Made by a program: the position numbers and the translations under genes. DNA of 64,000 nt, taken from contig NZ_JACRWD010000001.1 in NCBI RefSeq assembly GCF_014306135.1, forward strand, positions 434,001 to 498,000. The letters run 5' to 3'. This document shows positions 27,746 to 36,696 of the stretch, piece after piece; the first letter of the stretch is position 1, and every line of letters starts with the position of its first letter. A model generated the notes under the pieces. That model was not told the origin of the DNA. It made no database searches and was given only the letters and a program-made list of their open reading frames with translations. Source of the DNA: Paraclostridium hominis. GTDB taxonomy: Bacteria; Bacillota; Clostridia; Peptostreptococcales; Peptostreptococcaceae.

Positions 27746-29206
27746 ATGTATGATATAGCAATAATCGGTGCAGGTATAAGTGGTAGTTCTATAGCAAGGG
27801 AATTATCAAAATATAATTTGAAAACTGTAGTAATAGAAAAAGGTGTTGAAGTTTGCCAAGGAACTACTAAATCAAACAGTGCTATAGTACATGGTGGATA
27901 TGATGCGAAAGTTGGTAGCTTAAAAGCTAAACTAAATGTTAAAGGAAATAGTTTATACAAAGATTTATGTGATGATTTAGATGTAGATTTTAAACAAATA
28001 GGTTCTTTAGTTTTAGCATTTGATGATGAAGAAATGGAACATGTAAAAGCTTTATATGAAAGAGGACTTGAAAATAAAGCAACAGGACTTAAAATATTAA
28101 ACCGTGAAGAAGTAATAGAGATTGAACCTAATGTTAATAAAGATGTGGTTGGGGCTCTACTTTGTGAAAGTGCAGGAATTGTTTGTCCTTTCAATTTAAA
28201 TATAGCGCTTATGGAAAACGCTATGTTAAACGGAGTAGATTTAAAACTAGAATCAGAAGTTGTAGATATAGAAAAGATAGATGATTATTTTAATATAAAA
28301 ATAAAAAATAAAGATGATATAAAAGCTAAGTACGTTATAAATGCAGCAGGAGTGTATGCTGATAAAATAAATAACATGATAGGTGGAGATGAATACTTTA
28401 TAATACCTAGAAAAGGTGAATATAAGATATTAGATAAGAGTGAAGGTAAAATTGCAAATCATGTTTTATTCCAATGTCCAAGTGAAAAAGGAAAAGGTGT
28501 TTTAGTTACTCAAACTGTACATGGAAATTTATTAGTTGGACCAAACGCTACAGTTGTTGATGACAAAGAAGATATATCAACATCAAGAGAAGGAATAAGT
28601 GAAATAGTAAACAGTTCAAGAAAAACTATAGAAAATATAGATTTTAGAAAAACAATAACAAGTTTTGCAGGTCTTAGAGCAACTCCAAATACAGGGGATT
28701 TCATGATATTTGCTTCAGATAAATGTAAAAACTTTATAAACGTCGGTGGTATAGAATCACCAGGTCTTGCATCAGCACCAGCAGTTGCAAAATACGTTGT
28801 AGAAATTCTTAAAGAAGAAGGTTTAAATTTAAATGAAAAATTAAACTTTAAACCAAAAAGAAAGAAAAACAAACCTTTTATAAAAATGAGCCCACAAGAA
28901 AAAGAAGAAATAATGAAAAAAGACCCAAGATACAAAAAAATAGTTTGTAGATGTGAAAGCGTAACAGAAGGTGAAATTGTAGATGCAATAAATTCACTAT
29001 GTGGAGCTAGAACAGTTGATGGAGTTAAAAGAAGAGTAAGACCAGGTATGGGAAGATGCCAAGGTGGATTTTGTGGACCTAAGGTAATAGAAATATTAGC
29101 TAGGGAACTTAATATAGATGTTGAAGATGTATTAAAAGACTATGAAAACTCTAATGCAGTAGTAGGAAAATCAAAAGAATTAAGAGGTGAGTTAGTTGAA
29201 ATATAA
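27746..29206 (+). CDS. FAD-dependent glycerol-3-phosphate dehydrogenase-like oxidoreductase with C-terminal [2Fe-2S] domain
   Basis: The protein has 486 residues. The N-terminal FAD site is DIAIIGAGISGSSIARELS, followed by a DAO/GlpA-type body (GTTKSNSAIVHGGYDAKVGS, GEYKILDK, FINVGGIESPGLASAPA). The C-terminus carries a BFD-like cluster domain with four Cys (VCRCESVTEGEIV ... GMGRCQGGFCG). It most likely oxidises glycerol-3-phosphate to dihydroxyacetone phosphate, passing electrons to the next two gene products. The ATG at 27746 follows CAAGGAGG and lies just after the leader terminator. It overlaps the next gene by 11 bases. The gene corresponds to the three-gene glpA-type module of anaerobes. 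Confidence 0.85.
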   Translation: MYDIAIIGAGISGSSIARELSKYNLKTVVIEKGVEVCQGTTKSNSAIVHGGYDAKVGSLKAKLNVKGNSLYKDLCDDLDVDFKQIGSLVLAFDDEEMEHVKALYERGLENKATGLKILNREEVIEIEPNVNKDVVGALLCESAGIVCPFNLNIALMENAMLNGVDLKLESEVVDIEKIDDYFNIKIKNKDDIKAKYVINAAGVYADKINNMIGGDEYFIIPRKGEYKILDKSEGKIANHVLFQCPSEKGKGVLVTQTVHGNLLVGPNATVVDDKEDISTSREGISEIVNSSRKTIENIDFRKTITSFAGLRATPNTGDFMIFASDKCKNFINVGGIESPGLASAPAVAKYVVEILKEEGLNLNEKLNFKPKRKKNKPFIKMSPQEKEEIMKKDPRYKKIVCRCESVTEGEIVDAINSLCGARTVDGVKRRVRPGMGRCQGGFCGPKVIEILARELNIDVEDVLKDYENSNAVVGKSKELRGELVEI

Positions 29207-30440
29207 TGTTGTAGTTGTTGGAGGAGGACCTGCAGGTTTAGGTGCAGCAGTTGAAGCTAAGAGAAATGGTGCAAAAGATGTACTTATAATAGAAAGGGAT
29301 AGAGAACTAGGCGGTATACTTAACCAATGTATACACAATGGTTTTGGATTACATGAATTTAAAGAAGAATTAACAGGACCTGAGTATGCTCATAAATTTA
29401 TTGAAATGGTTAAAGAAGAAAAAATAGACTATATGTTAAATACAATGGTTTTAAATATAAGTGAAGATAAGACTATAGAAGCTTTAGGTGAAGAAGGAAT
29501 TATAAATATAAAAGCAGATGCAATAGTTTTAGCTATGGGATGTAGAGAAAGAACAAGAGGAGCAATAGACATACCAGGGTATAGACCAGCAGGAGTTTAT
29601 AATGCAGGTGCAGCTCAAAGACTTTCTAATATGGAAGGTTATATGGTAGGAAAAGAAATAGTTATATATGGTTCTGGTGATATAGGTCTTATAATGGCAA
29701 GACGTATGACACTTGAAGGAGCTAAGGTAAAAGCTGTAGTTGAAATAAATCCACATTCAAGTGGTTTAACTAGAAATATAGTTCAGTGTTTAGATGATTT
29801 TGATATACCTTTAATGCTAAGCACTGGAATAACTCACATAGATGGAAAAGAAAGAGTTAAAGGAGTTACTCTTTGTAAGTTAGATGAAAATAGAAATCCT
29901 ATAAAAGGAACAGAAGAATACATAAGTTGCGATACAGTGCTTTTATCAGTAGGACTTATACCAGAAAATGAGTTAAGTGTTGAAGCTGGTGTTAATTTAG
30001 ATAAAAAAACTAGTGGACCTATAGTTAATAATTCTATGGCTACTAATGTAGATGGAGTGTTTGCTTGTGGTAATGTTGTTCATGTTCATGATTTAGTAGA
30101 CTTTGTTACTAAAGAAAGTAAAATAGCAGGTAAAAATGCAGCACTTTATTCTTTAAATAAGCTAAATAAAGGTAATGAAGTAAAAACTGTTGCAGGAGAA
30201 GGAATTATATATATAGTTCCACAAAGTGTAAACGTGGATAATAATGAAGATGTTAACTTATTTATGAGAGTTAGACAAATTTATAAAAATAAAAAGTTAG
30301 TTGTAAGAAGTGATGACAAGGTAATTTTAGAAAAGAAAAGACTTCATATGATACCTTCAGAGATGGAAAATATAAAAATTAGTAAAGATTTATTTAAGGA
30401 TATTAAAGGAAATATAACTGTAAGTGTTGAGGAGGCTTAG
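29196..30440 (+). CDS. FAD/NAD-dependent oxidoreductase subunit of the glycerol-3-phosphate module
   Basis: The protein has 414 residues with two dinucleotide-binding folds: NVVVVGGGPAGLGAAVEAKR at the N-terminus and KEIVIYGSGDIGLIMARRM in the middle, plus the DGVFACGNVVHVHD segment near the C-terminus that binds FAD. It resembles disulfide-reductase-type flavoproteins but lacks the redox-active CxxxxC; RELGGILNQCIHNGFG occupies that area. It starts at TTG 29196 (AGAGGTGAG upstream), inside the end of the preceding gene. It is likely the electron-transfer partner of the dehydrogenase, linking it to NAD(H) or another carrier. Confidence 0.8.
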   Translation: MKYNVVVVGGGPAGLGAAVEAKRNGAKDVLIIERDRELGGILNQCIHNGFGLHEFKEELTGPEYAHKFIEMVKEEKIDYMLNTMVLNISEDKTIEALGEEGIINIKADAIVLAMGCRERTRGAIDIPGYRPAGVYNAGAAQRLSNMEGYMVGKEIVIYGSGDIGLIMARRMTLEGAKVKAVVEINPHSSGLTRNIVQCLDDFDIPLMLSTGITHIDGKERVKGVTLCKLDENRNPIKGTEEYISCDTVLLSVGLIPENELSVEAGVNLDKKTSGPIVNNSMATNVDGVFACGNVVHVHDLVDFVTKESKIAGKNAALYSLNKLNKGNEVKTVAGEGIIYIVPQSVNVDNNEDVNLFMRVRQIYKNKKLVVRSDDKVILEKKRLHMIPSEMENIKISKDLFKDIKGNITVSVEEA

Positions 30441-30442
30441 TC

Positions 30443-30841
30443 ATGAGAAATATTACTTGTACTGTTTGTCCAATGGGATGTTCTTTAGTTGTTAGTAAAG
30501 TTGATGGTGAATATAAAGTTGAAGGAAATACTTGTAAAAGAGGAGCTAAATATGGAGTAGAGGAAGTTACAAATCCTAGAAGGGTTATAACTACTACTGT
30601 TAAGTTAAATGGAGGTTATTTAAATTTACTTCCTGTTAAGACTAATGATTCTGTTCCTAAGGAGCTTATGTTTGATATTATGAAGCTTTTAGATAATGTT
30701 GAGGTTAATGCTCCAGTTAGTGTTGGAGATGTTATTGTTAAGGATGTTTTAGGAACTGGTGTTGATGTTGTTAGTGCAAAATCTATGGAAAGTTTAAATT
30801 TAAATGATGGATATGATCATGAATTAAAACATTGTATATAA
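30443..30841 (+). CDS. DUF1667 protein, small iron-sulfur-like subunit
   Basis: The protein has 132 residues. It begins ITCTVCPMGCSLVV and continues with GNTCKRGAKYG, giving a CxxCxxxC...C pattern able to bind an iron-sulfur cluster. The domain DUF1667 is regularly encoded after the two flavoprotein genes in anaerobes with this glycerol-3-phosphate module. The start is 2 bases after the previous stop with GAGGAGGC as RBS, so the three genes form one operon. It ends at the structured element described at 30840-30958. Confidence 0.8.
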   Translation: MRNITCTVCPMGCSLVVSKVDGEYKVEGNTCKRGAKYGVEEVTNPRRVITTTVKLNGGYLNLLPVKTNDSVPKELMFDIMKLLDNVEVNAPVSVGDVIVKDVLGTGVDVVSAKSMESLNLNDGYDHELKHCI

Positions 30842-30958
30842 TGCTAATTGAGGGGCGCTTGGATGAATATATAAGTTTTGCTCCATACAAGCTAAAAAGA
30901 TGCTTGTAAATGTCGCTTCAACTTATATATTCATCCTTCGCTAACTTCGGTTAGCATT
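30840..30958 (+). repeat. Long structured hairpin element (copy A)
   Basis: A 17-bp perfect stem, GGATGAATATATAAGTT (30861-30877) with its complement (30920-30936), encloses a loop carrying a second stem TACAAGC/GCTTGTA (30886-30892, 30902-30908). AATGCTAA/TTAGCATT (30840-30847, 30951-30958) can close the outside. The loop ends GTCGCTTCAAC and the stem is followed by CCTTCGC. Copy B at 42991-43100 shares these parts but has different arms. It overlaps the operon terminator. Confidence 0.6.
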
Positions 30959-30962
30959 TTTA
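30940..30962 (+). terminator. Terminator of the glycerol-3-phosphate module
   Basis: GCTAAC-TTCG-GTTAGC (30940-30955), a compact stem with a TTCG tetraloop, then ATTTTTAC. Confidence 0.75.
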
Positions 30963-30996
30963 CTTTGTTTTAAATAAATGTAGAAACTTTATAGTG

Positions 30997-31027
30997 AAAG
31001 TCTACTAATTAAATTAGTAGACTTTTC
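30997..31027. terminator. Terminator next to the zinc-ribbon gene
   Basis: AAAGTCTACTAATT (30997-31010) with AATTAGTAGACTTT (31012-31025). It is downstream of the minus-strand zinc-ribbon gene and probably works in both directions. Confidence 0.7.
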
Positions 31028-31033
31028 TTAGTT

Positions 31034-31222
31034 TTATTTAAATCTGCCAGGTTTTTCAACTCGCATACATAATATATAACCACAATTAGTACATATCTCA
31101 TATATTACATTTGAGCCCATTCCAAATATATTATCCACTGGATATATTCTTGCATAACCATTTTGTTTGCCTTCTGCTATTTCTGTACAACCACATTTTG
31201 GACAAGTTTCACTATTTCCCAT
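31034..31222 (-). CDS. Small zinc-ribbon protein
   Basis: The protein has 62 residues with two Cys pairs, CPKCGC near the N-terminus and CTNCGY near residue 45, and a further CxR, fitting a zinc ribbon. The middle (KQNGYARIYPVDNIFGMGSNVIYEIC) is not charged enough to suggest strong nucleic-acid binding. The ATG at 31222 has AAGGGGTG 6 nt upstream. Monocistronic. Function unknown; such ribbons are often small regulators or metal-binding proteins. Confidence 0.65.
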   Translation of the reverse strand: MGNSETCPKCGCTEIAEGKQNGYARIYPVDNIFGMGSNVIYEICTNCGYILCMRVEKPGRFK

Positions 31223-31379
31223 TTTATACACCCCTTTATATATAAAAAATATTAGTTTTCTAGTTTAAATGTCTTTGATTTTGAATCATTTACTCTAATA
31301 TAATTATACAATACATTACTATGGATTATAATATGTATATATAATAATATTATATAGGGTAAATTAGGAGGTAGGATAT

Positions 31380-32132
31380 ATGAACGGTGATAAAATAAAT
31401 CAGTACATAAGATATATAACTTTAGATAGAGAGAGTATTACGAATACAAATCAGTATCCATTTGATTTACCTGTTATGAAAGGATTAAATAAATTAGATT
31501 TTCATAATAATGTAACTTTTATAGTTGGGGAAAATGGAACAGGTAAGTCTACTTTGTTAGAAGCTGTCGCAGTTGCTTATGGATTTAACCCAGAGGGAGG
31601 GACTAAAAACTTTAATTTTTCAACTAAGGATAGTCATTCAAATTTAAATGAATACATAAATGTGGTAAAGGGAATTAAAAAGCCAAGAGATGGATTTTTC
31701 TTAAGAGCAGAAACTACTTATAATTTGGCATCAAATATAGACGAGCTAGATAAAGAGGTACTTGGAAGGAGAATTATAGATTCTTATGGAGGTGTATCTC
31801 TTCATGAACAATCACATGGAGAGTCATTTTTTTCTATATTTTTAAATAAGTTTGGAGAAAGAGGTATTTATATTTTAGATGAACCTGAGGCGGCATTATC
31901 TCCATCAAGACAAATGGCTATGCTAACAAGGATTAAAGAGTTGGTAGATTTAAATTGTCAGTTTATAATAGCTACTCATTCACCTATTTTAATGGCATAT
32001 CCTGATGCGGTTATCTATGAAATAAAGGATGATAGAATAAATGAAGTTGAATATGAAGAAACAGAACATTATCAAATTACACATTCATTTTTAAATAATA
32101 AAGAAAAGTTTTTAGAGATATTAATGGATTAA
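31380..32132 (+). CDS. AAA/ABC-type ATPase
   Basis: The protein has 250 residues and is a compact P-loop ATPase of the RecF/SMC-like kind. It shows Walker A GENGTGKST near residue 50, a signature-like SHGESFFSIF, Walker B YILDEPEAALS and the switch His in IATHSPILM. There are no membrane segments and no partner permease. Family members are often annotated simply as AAA family ATPase; some belong to overcoming-lysogenization-type or toxin-antitoxin systems, but no partner gene is present here. RBS GGAGGTAGGATAT precedes the ATG. The role is unknown. Confidence 0.75.
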   Translation: MNGDKINQYIRYITLDRESITNTNQYPFDLPVMKGLNKLDFHNNVTFIVGENGTGKSTLLEAVAVAYGFNPEGGTKNFNFSTKDSHSNLNEYINVVKGIKKPRDGFFLRAETTYNLASNIDELDKEVLGRRIIDSYGGVSLHEQSHGESFFSIFLNKFGERGIYILDEPEAALSPSRQMAMLTRIKELVDLNCQFIIATHSPILMAYPDAVIYEIKDDRINEVEYEETEHYQITHSFLNNKEKFLEILMD

Positions 32133-32193
32133 TATTAAATAATCTTAGTCCATAATTTAAGTATTTTAGTGCCTGTTTTAAATTTAATTAATG

Positions 32194-32228
32194 AAAAAAG
32201 AAGTATTAAAGATTAATATTTCTTTTTT
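32194..32228. terminator. Terminator between convergent genes
   Basis: AAAAAAGAA (32194-32202) and TATTAA pair with TTAATA and TTCTTTTTT to 32228. It lies between the ATPase (plus) and the lipoprotein (minus). Confidence 0.6.
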
Positions 32229-32230
32229 TA

Positions 32231-32716
32231 TTAATTAACTATATACAAACTAAAATTAAATTTCTTTATTTCATTAAAGTCTACCATTAATTCATAATTA
32301 CCGTCATTATCAACACTATCAATAAATATAGAATTTTCTTTAGGTGTTTGGGTATTATTATATACATATTCTCCTGTAGAATTATCTTTTAACATAACTG
32401 TAATTGGATATTCTATTTTTGTATCAATTCTTAAAGACTCTCCTTTTTTTAAATCTATATTAAAAGTCTTTTTTGTACCTAAATCTAAACCACCTTTAAC
32501 TTCTTCTTGCAAATAAGAGGTAGTATTTGAATCTTTTTTATTTTGTTGCTTTAAGTCAACTTTAACCTCTAGAACTTGTATATCTTTTTTTACAGTTTTT
32601 CTAGTATTATCAGATATAGTTACTTTTGATTTATCACCAAGTTGATTACTTTGAGTACAGCCTGTTGAACTTAAAAGTAGCATCCCTATTATAATTGCTA
32701 TATTAGTTAATTTCAC
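32231..32716 (-). CDS. Putative lipoprotein, unknown function
   Basis: The protein has 161 residues from a GTG at 32716. The N-terminus KLTNIAIIIGMLLLSSTGC is a lipoprotein signal with lipobox SSTGC. The rest is a charged linker and a small beta-rich domain (ESLRIDTKIEYPITVMLKDN, NYELMVDFN). The upstream ATG at 32731 has no RBS of its own, whereas its GGGGGAAAT sits 7-8 nt before the GTG, so I prefer the GTG. No recognised domain; it lies on the outer surface by inference. Confidence 0.6.
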   Translation of the reverse strand: MKLTNIAIIIGMLLLSSTGCTQSNQLGDKSKVTISDNTRKTVKKDIQVLEVKVDLKQQNKKDSNTTSYLQEEVKGGLDLGTKKTFNIDLKKGESLRIDTKIEYPITVMLKDNSTGEYVYNNTQTPKENSIFIDSVDNDGNYELMVDFNEIKKFNFSLYIVN

Positions 32717-32910
32717 AATTATTTCCCCCATTTTTGAATATTTTATATAATGTGATTATAACACTAACAACTAAATTATTTTTTGTCAAGCTCTCTTTGT
32801 AAGTGATTTTTATAGCTCCAAGAGTAGATAATATGTATACCAATATAAATTTACATTAAGCAATGGTATAATTTATATATATTATAAATGTAAATTAGAG
32901 GGGGATTTAA

Positions 32911-33801
32911 ATGGGAAATAAAGAATTACGCTTAAAGGGGAAAGAAGTAATAAAAAATAATAAAAATGTAGTAAATAAAACATTTTTTATAACGATGATT
33001 TTTATGGCAATATTATTTATTATACTAAATCCAATAATAAAAAATATTGTAGGCATTATAATGAAATCTATTAAGTTAGATGGTGGGGAATATATGGGAT
33101 ATAGGCAATTGTTAGATATTATGAGTATAGGAATAAGTTTGATGATTGTTACTGTATTTTCTGATTTTATATTGTGCTCTTTATCGCTAGATTTGATAAG
33201 AAATGAACCTTTTAATAAAGAATCAATAAAATCTAGACTTAACTTAATAGATAAATATTTAGTTGCTAAATTGATAAGTTTTGCAATTCAATCTTTATGG
33301 TATATAGTTTTAAATTTAATAAGAATCTTAATCTCTGCAATAGTTTTTGTGGGAGCATTTAGTTTATTAGCAGAGATTTCAAGTAATAGTGGTAGTGCTT
33401 CTTTTAAAGTACAATTTTACTTTATGTTGATATCTACTGTTTTTCTTGTATTTTTCATATTTAGTATAAATGTTATTATCTTCTCAGAAACATTCATACT
33501 TCCATTTATTGCATTAGATAATCAAAATAATTTTAATAAGAAAGATATATTTAAAACTTACAGGGCTGTCATGAAAAAAAATAGAATTAAATCATTTAAG
33601 TTAATGTTTGGATTTATTCCACAAGGAGTATTATTACTATTTGGAGTTTTGATTTTTTACCATGCAGTTAATGCGCTAAATTATACTATGATATTAATAT
33701 TATTAGGTATTATGACACCAGTAATTATGGCATTATATCCTAAAATAATGATAACTTTAGCACTAGCTTATGAAAGAATGTATAATTACTCAGAGGTATA
33801 A
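32911..33801 (+). CDS. Polytopic membrane protein, unknown function
   Basis: The protein has 296 residues with about six hydrophobic segments (about 25-50, 75-95, 130-160, 170-200, 230-255, 260-280) separated by short charged loops. The overall look is that of DUF975-like or glycerophosphodiesterase-membrane-domain proteins, but I cannot assign a family. RBS AGAGGGGGATTTAA precedes the ATG. It stands alone between terminators. Function not inferred. Confidence 0.6.
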   Translation: MGNKELRLKGKEVIKNNKNVVNKTFFITMIFMAILFIILNPIIKNIVGIIMKSIKLDGGEYMGYRQLLDIMSIGISLMIVTVFSDFILCSLSLDLIRNEPFNKESIKSRLNLIDKYLVAKLISFAIQSLWYIVLNLIRILISAIVFVGAFSLLAEISSNSGSASFKVQFYFMLISTVFLVFFIFSINVIIFSETFILPFIALDNQNNFNKKDIFKTYRAVMKKNRIKSFKLMFGFIPQGVLLLFGVLIFYHAVNALNYTMILILLGIMTPVIMALYPKIMITLALAYERMYNYSEV

Positions 33802-33824
33802 TAGATAATTAAGTTAAAATATAT

Positions 33825-33862
33825 AATCTGTATCAAATATAATTTGGTACAGATTTTTTTAT
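33825..33862 (+). terminator. Terminator after the membrane protein gene
   Basis: AATCTGTATCAAAT (33825-33838) with ATTTGGTACAGATT (33842-33855), followed by T7. Confidence 0.8.
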
Positions 33863-34108
33863 TTTATAATATAAAGTTTATGTAAAAATTCGTAGAAATA
33901 AAACATATAATATCGAAATTACTCTAAAAATGTATTGCGTGTGAATATGCGTTGTGCTACCATTTACCTTGAGGGAAGAAATAAAAAAGAGGGATATAAA
34001 TATTTAAAGAAAACGATTTATAGAAATATCACCATATCTTTCACAAGAAAGAGTTTGGATAATGATATACATAAAAATTACTATCACAATCGAAAGGGGT
34101 TTAGGGTT

Positions 34109-35488
34109 ATGAGTACAACAGTAGAAAAGAAGAAGAATAAATTTCCTTTAGGATTTTATTTTTGTGCGACAACTTTCTCATTTGAGAGAGCAGCATATTA
34201 TTCTTCAAAGTTTTTAATTTATGCATTTCTTACTGCAACTGTACTAACAGGAGGTCTTGGTATAAGTAGAGGAGAAGCTGCAAAGATGCAAGCTGATCTT
34301 GTTGCATTTACATATCTTTCACCAATAATTGGGGGGTATATATCAGATAGATGGATAGGAGCTAGATATACTATACCTTTTGGAATGTTTATTATGGCGA
34401 TAGGCTATTACTTAGGTTCAATAGCTGATTCAACTTTAATGATAGGTATTATGATAGCTTTAGTTTCAATTGGGACTGCATTTTTTAAAGGCAACGTTTC
34501 AGCTGTAGCTGGACAATTATTTGATGATAAAGAACAACTAGATGCAGCCTTTTCAGTACAATATTCTTTTGTTAATATAGGATCTTTTGTAGGAACTACA
34601 GCAGTTGGTATATTATATGCGAAAACATTTGCTCATAATGGAGTGCTTGGATTTTCTCAATGTTTTTTAGTTGCATCAATTTTATGTGTAATAGGTGGGA
34701 TATGGTTTATTATAGGATGGAGATTTTTAGGCAATGCAGGAAAAAGACCATTCAAAGAAGGAGTAGTTGCTGAGAAAGTTGAAACTAAAGACAAAACTCC
34801 TTTAACAATTATTGAGAAAAAAAGAGTTTGGGCTATAATACTTGTATCTGTATTTTCTGTACTTTTCTGGGTATTTTGGTATTTAGCTTATCTTGCAGTT
34901 TATGATTATGGTAAATTATATGTGGATTTAAATATTGGAGGATTTGAAGTTCCTATCGTTTGGTTTGACTCTTTAAATGGTTTAGTTTGTATAGCATTAG
35001 GACCAGTTCTTGCTGGACTTTGGTTAAAACTTTCTAAAAGACCGCAAGGGGATATGAGTTTATTTAAAAAGACTGCCTTTGGATTAATATTTTTAGGATT
35101 TTCATTTTTCATGCTTGTTGGAGCCGAGTTTTCAAGAGGAATAGGAGCTTCAGAGGCATTTAAAGCTAGTATAGGTTGGTTAATTGGATTTGCAGTGCTT
35201 TTAAGTTTAGGAGAGATGTTTTTCTCACCACTTGGAAATTCATTTGTAAGTAAGTATGCACCTAAAAAGATGTTAGCTGTTTTAATGGGAGTATGGACAT
35301 TTGCCACTTTCTTAGCTGGTAAAGGATATGGATATATTTATGACTTTACTCTTCAATTTAATATGATTAAAGTTTATACTACAATTCCAATTATAATGTT
35401 TGTTGCAGCTGCAGCATTATTCATATTTGATAAGAAGTTAAGTAGTCTTGTTGAGGATGAGGATGATTCATCATCAGAAGAAGCTTAG
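34109..35488 (+). CDS. POT-family proton-dependent oligopeptide transporter
   Basis: The protein has 459 residues and about 12 to 14 helices. CATTFSFERAAYYSSKFLIYAF is the POT/PTR2 first-helix ExxER-type motif, and FFKGNVSAVAGQLFDD matches the second family signature. It imports di- and tripeptides with protons. The ATG at 34109 follows AAAGGGG; the open frame extends upstream to 33935, but that sequence is polar, unlike the family, and is probably leader. AGAAAACGATTTA (34008-34020) upstream resembles a cre site, so catabolite control is possible. Monocistronic, ending in a strong terminator. Confidence 0.9.
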   Translation: MSTTVEKKKNKFPLGFYFCATTFSFERAAYYSSKFLIYAFLTATVLTGGLGISRGEAAKMQADLVAFTYLSPIIGGYISDRWIGARYTIPFGMFIMAIGYYLGSIADSTLMIGIMIALVSIGTAFFKGNVSAVAGQLFDDKEQLDAAFSVQYSFVNIGSFVGTTAVGILYAKTFAHNGVLGFSQCFLVASILCVIGGIWFIIGWRFLGNAGKRPFKEGVVAEKVETKDKTPLTIIEKKRVWAIILVSVFSVLFWVFWYLAYLAVYDYGKLYVDLNIGGFEVPIVWFDSLNGLVCIALGPVLAGLWLKLSKRPQGDMSLFKKTAFGLIFLGFSFFMLVGAEFSRGIGASEAFKASIGWLIGFAVLLSLGEMFFSPLGNSFVSKYAPKKMLAVLMGVWTFATFLAGKGYGYIYDFTLQFNMIKVYTTIPIIMFVAAAALFIFDKKLSSLVEDEDDSSSEEA

Positions 35489-35499
35489 TTAAAATATAT

Positions 35500-35540
35500 A
35501 AAAACCCTAGGTATAAAAGTACTTCCTAGGGTTTTTAATT
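35500..35540 (+). terminator. Terminator after the POT gene
   Basis: Perfect 12-bp stem AAAAACCCTAGG (35500-35511) with CCTAGGGTTTTT (35525-35536). Confidence 0.85.
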
Positions 35541-35614
35541 TTACTTTTTTATAGAGAATCTATTTCTTTTGATTTATAATTTAATAAGAAGAAATAGGGG
35601 GGAAATAAAGAGAT

Positions 35615-36484
35615 ATGAAAAAAAGATTTATTAGCATAGGGTTAGGTTTGGCTATTATATTTATACTTTATAATGCTATAAGTACTAATAAAGTTAAGGG
35701 ATTTATATGGGAAGCTAGTAAGGATAAAAAGTCTATATATTTAATAGGAACACTACACCCTGGAAAAAGTGGAGTAAATTATGAGAATAAAACATTAAAT
35801 AAAATTATGAATGAAACAGAGGCATTAGCGGTTGAAGTAGATGTAACAGATAAAAATAATGAAAAGGAAGTAGTTAAAGATGCAAAAGAAAAAATGTATT
35901 TAAAAGAAGGGGAGATAAAAGATTTATTATCAAATAAAGAAAAAGAAAAGTTTGATAAGATACTTAAAGAACTAGATATAAATTATGGTGATGTAAAAAA
36001 TCTTACTCCTTCAGGATTTTCAGACGTTGTAAATGCAATGATTGCTAATGAAGCAAACATGGAAACATTAGGCACGGAAGGTTTTTTGATTAACAATTAT
36101 AAATCCAAGGGTAAAGTTGTAATAGAATTAGAAAATCATAAAATACAATCAATGGTATTGGAATCTGATGAAAAAGATTTAAAATCTTTTGTAAATAATT
36201 TTGAAAGTAAGGATGTTATTTTTAAAAATTCTACAAACCACTTTAATAATATTGTAGACGCTTATATTAAAGGAGATGAAACTTATTTTTTAGAAACTGA
36301 AGCAATTGGAGAAAACGAAATAAACAAAGAAAGAAATAGAAATATTGCAGATAAGATAGATAAGCTTGCTAAGGAAAATAAAAGGTATGCTGCAGCTATT
36401 GGTACATATCACTTTTTTGGAAAGTATAGTATTTTAAAGAATTTAGAAAATAAGGGATATAGTATAAAGAGATTAGAGTGTTAA
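35615..36484 (+). CDS. TraB/GumN-family protein
   Basis: The protein has 289 residues. It has an N-terminal signal anchor (about 5-22) then FIWEASKDKKSIYLIGTLHPG, the first TraB/GumN motif with the GTLH histidine; ALAVEVDV; NRNIADKI near residue 245; and AAIGTYHFFGKYSILKNL at the end, the second conserved His motif. These match the Tiki/TraB metal-dependent hydrolase fold, expected outside the membrane. The peptidase activity of bacterial members is inferred from the fold rather than shown. RBS AGGGGGGAAATAAAGAG. Monocistronic. Confidence 0.8.
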   Translation: MKKRFISIGLGLAIIFILYNAISTNKVKGFIWEASKDKKSIYLIGTLHPGKSGVNYENKTLNKIMNETEALAVEVDVTDKNNEKEVVKDAKEKMYLKEGEIKDLLSNKEKEKFDKILKELDINYGDVKNLTPSGFSDVVNAMIANEANMETLGTEGFLINNYKSKGKVVIELENHKIQSMVLESDEKDLKSFVNNFESKDVIFKNSTNHFNNIVDAYIKGDETYFLETEAIGENEINKERNRNIADKIDKLAKENKRYAAAIGTYHFFGKYSILKNLENKGYSIKRLEC

Positions 36485-36696
36485 AATCAAGGAAGACAGA
36501 TAATTATAGATACTGTATAAAAAGTTATATTAACTAAGAATAGTTTAACTAAGGAGCTTGTTAAAAAATATATAGAGAATCATTATAATAATAAAAAAAT
36601 TTTGAAAAAATGAACATTTTTAAAAACCATATTCAAATCAATATAAAGTGATATTATTATAAGTAAATAGAAATACATATAAAAGGGGATATGGAT

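Noticed and set aside
33935..34108. 58-codon N-terminal extension of the POT transporter
   Set aside because: Polar, basic and unlike the family; the RBS sits just before the later ATG, and a cre-like site lies in this stretch.
36515..36612. Short frame ILTKNSLTKELVKKYIENHYNN... before the Mrr-like gene
   Set aside because: Fewer than 30 codons, no start or RBS; perhaps decay, but no match to anything recognisable.
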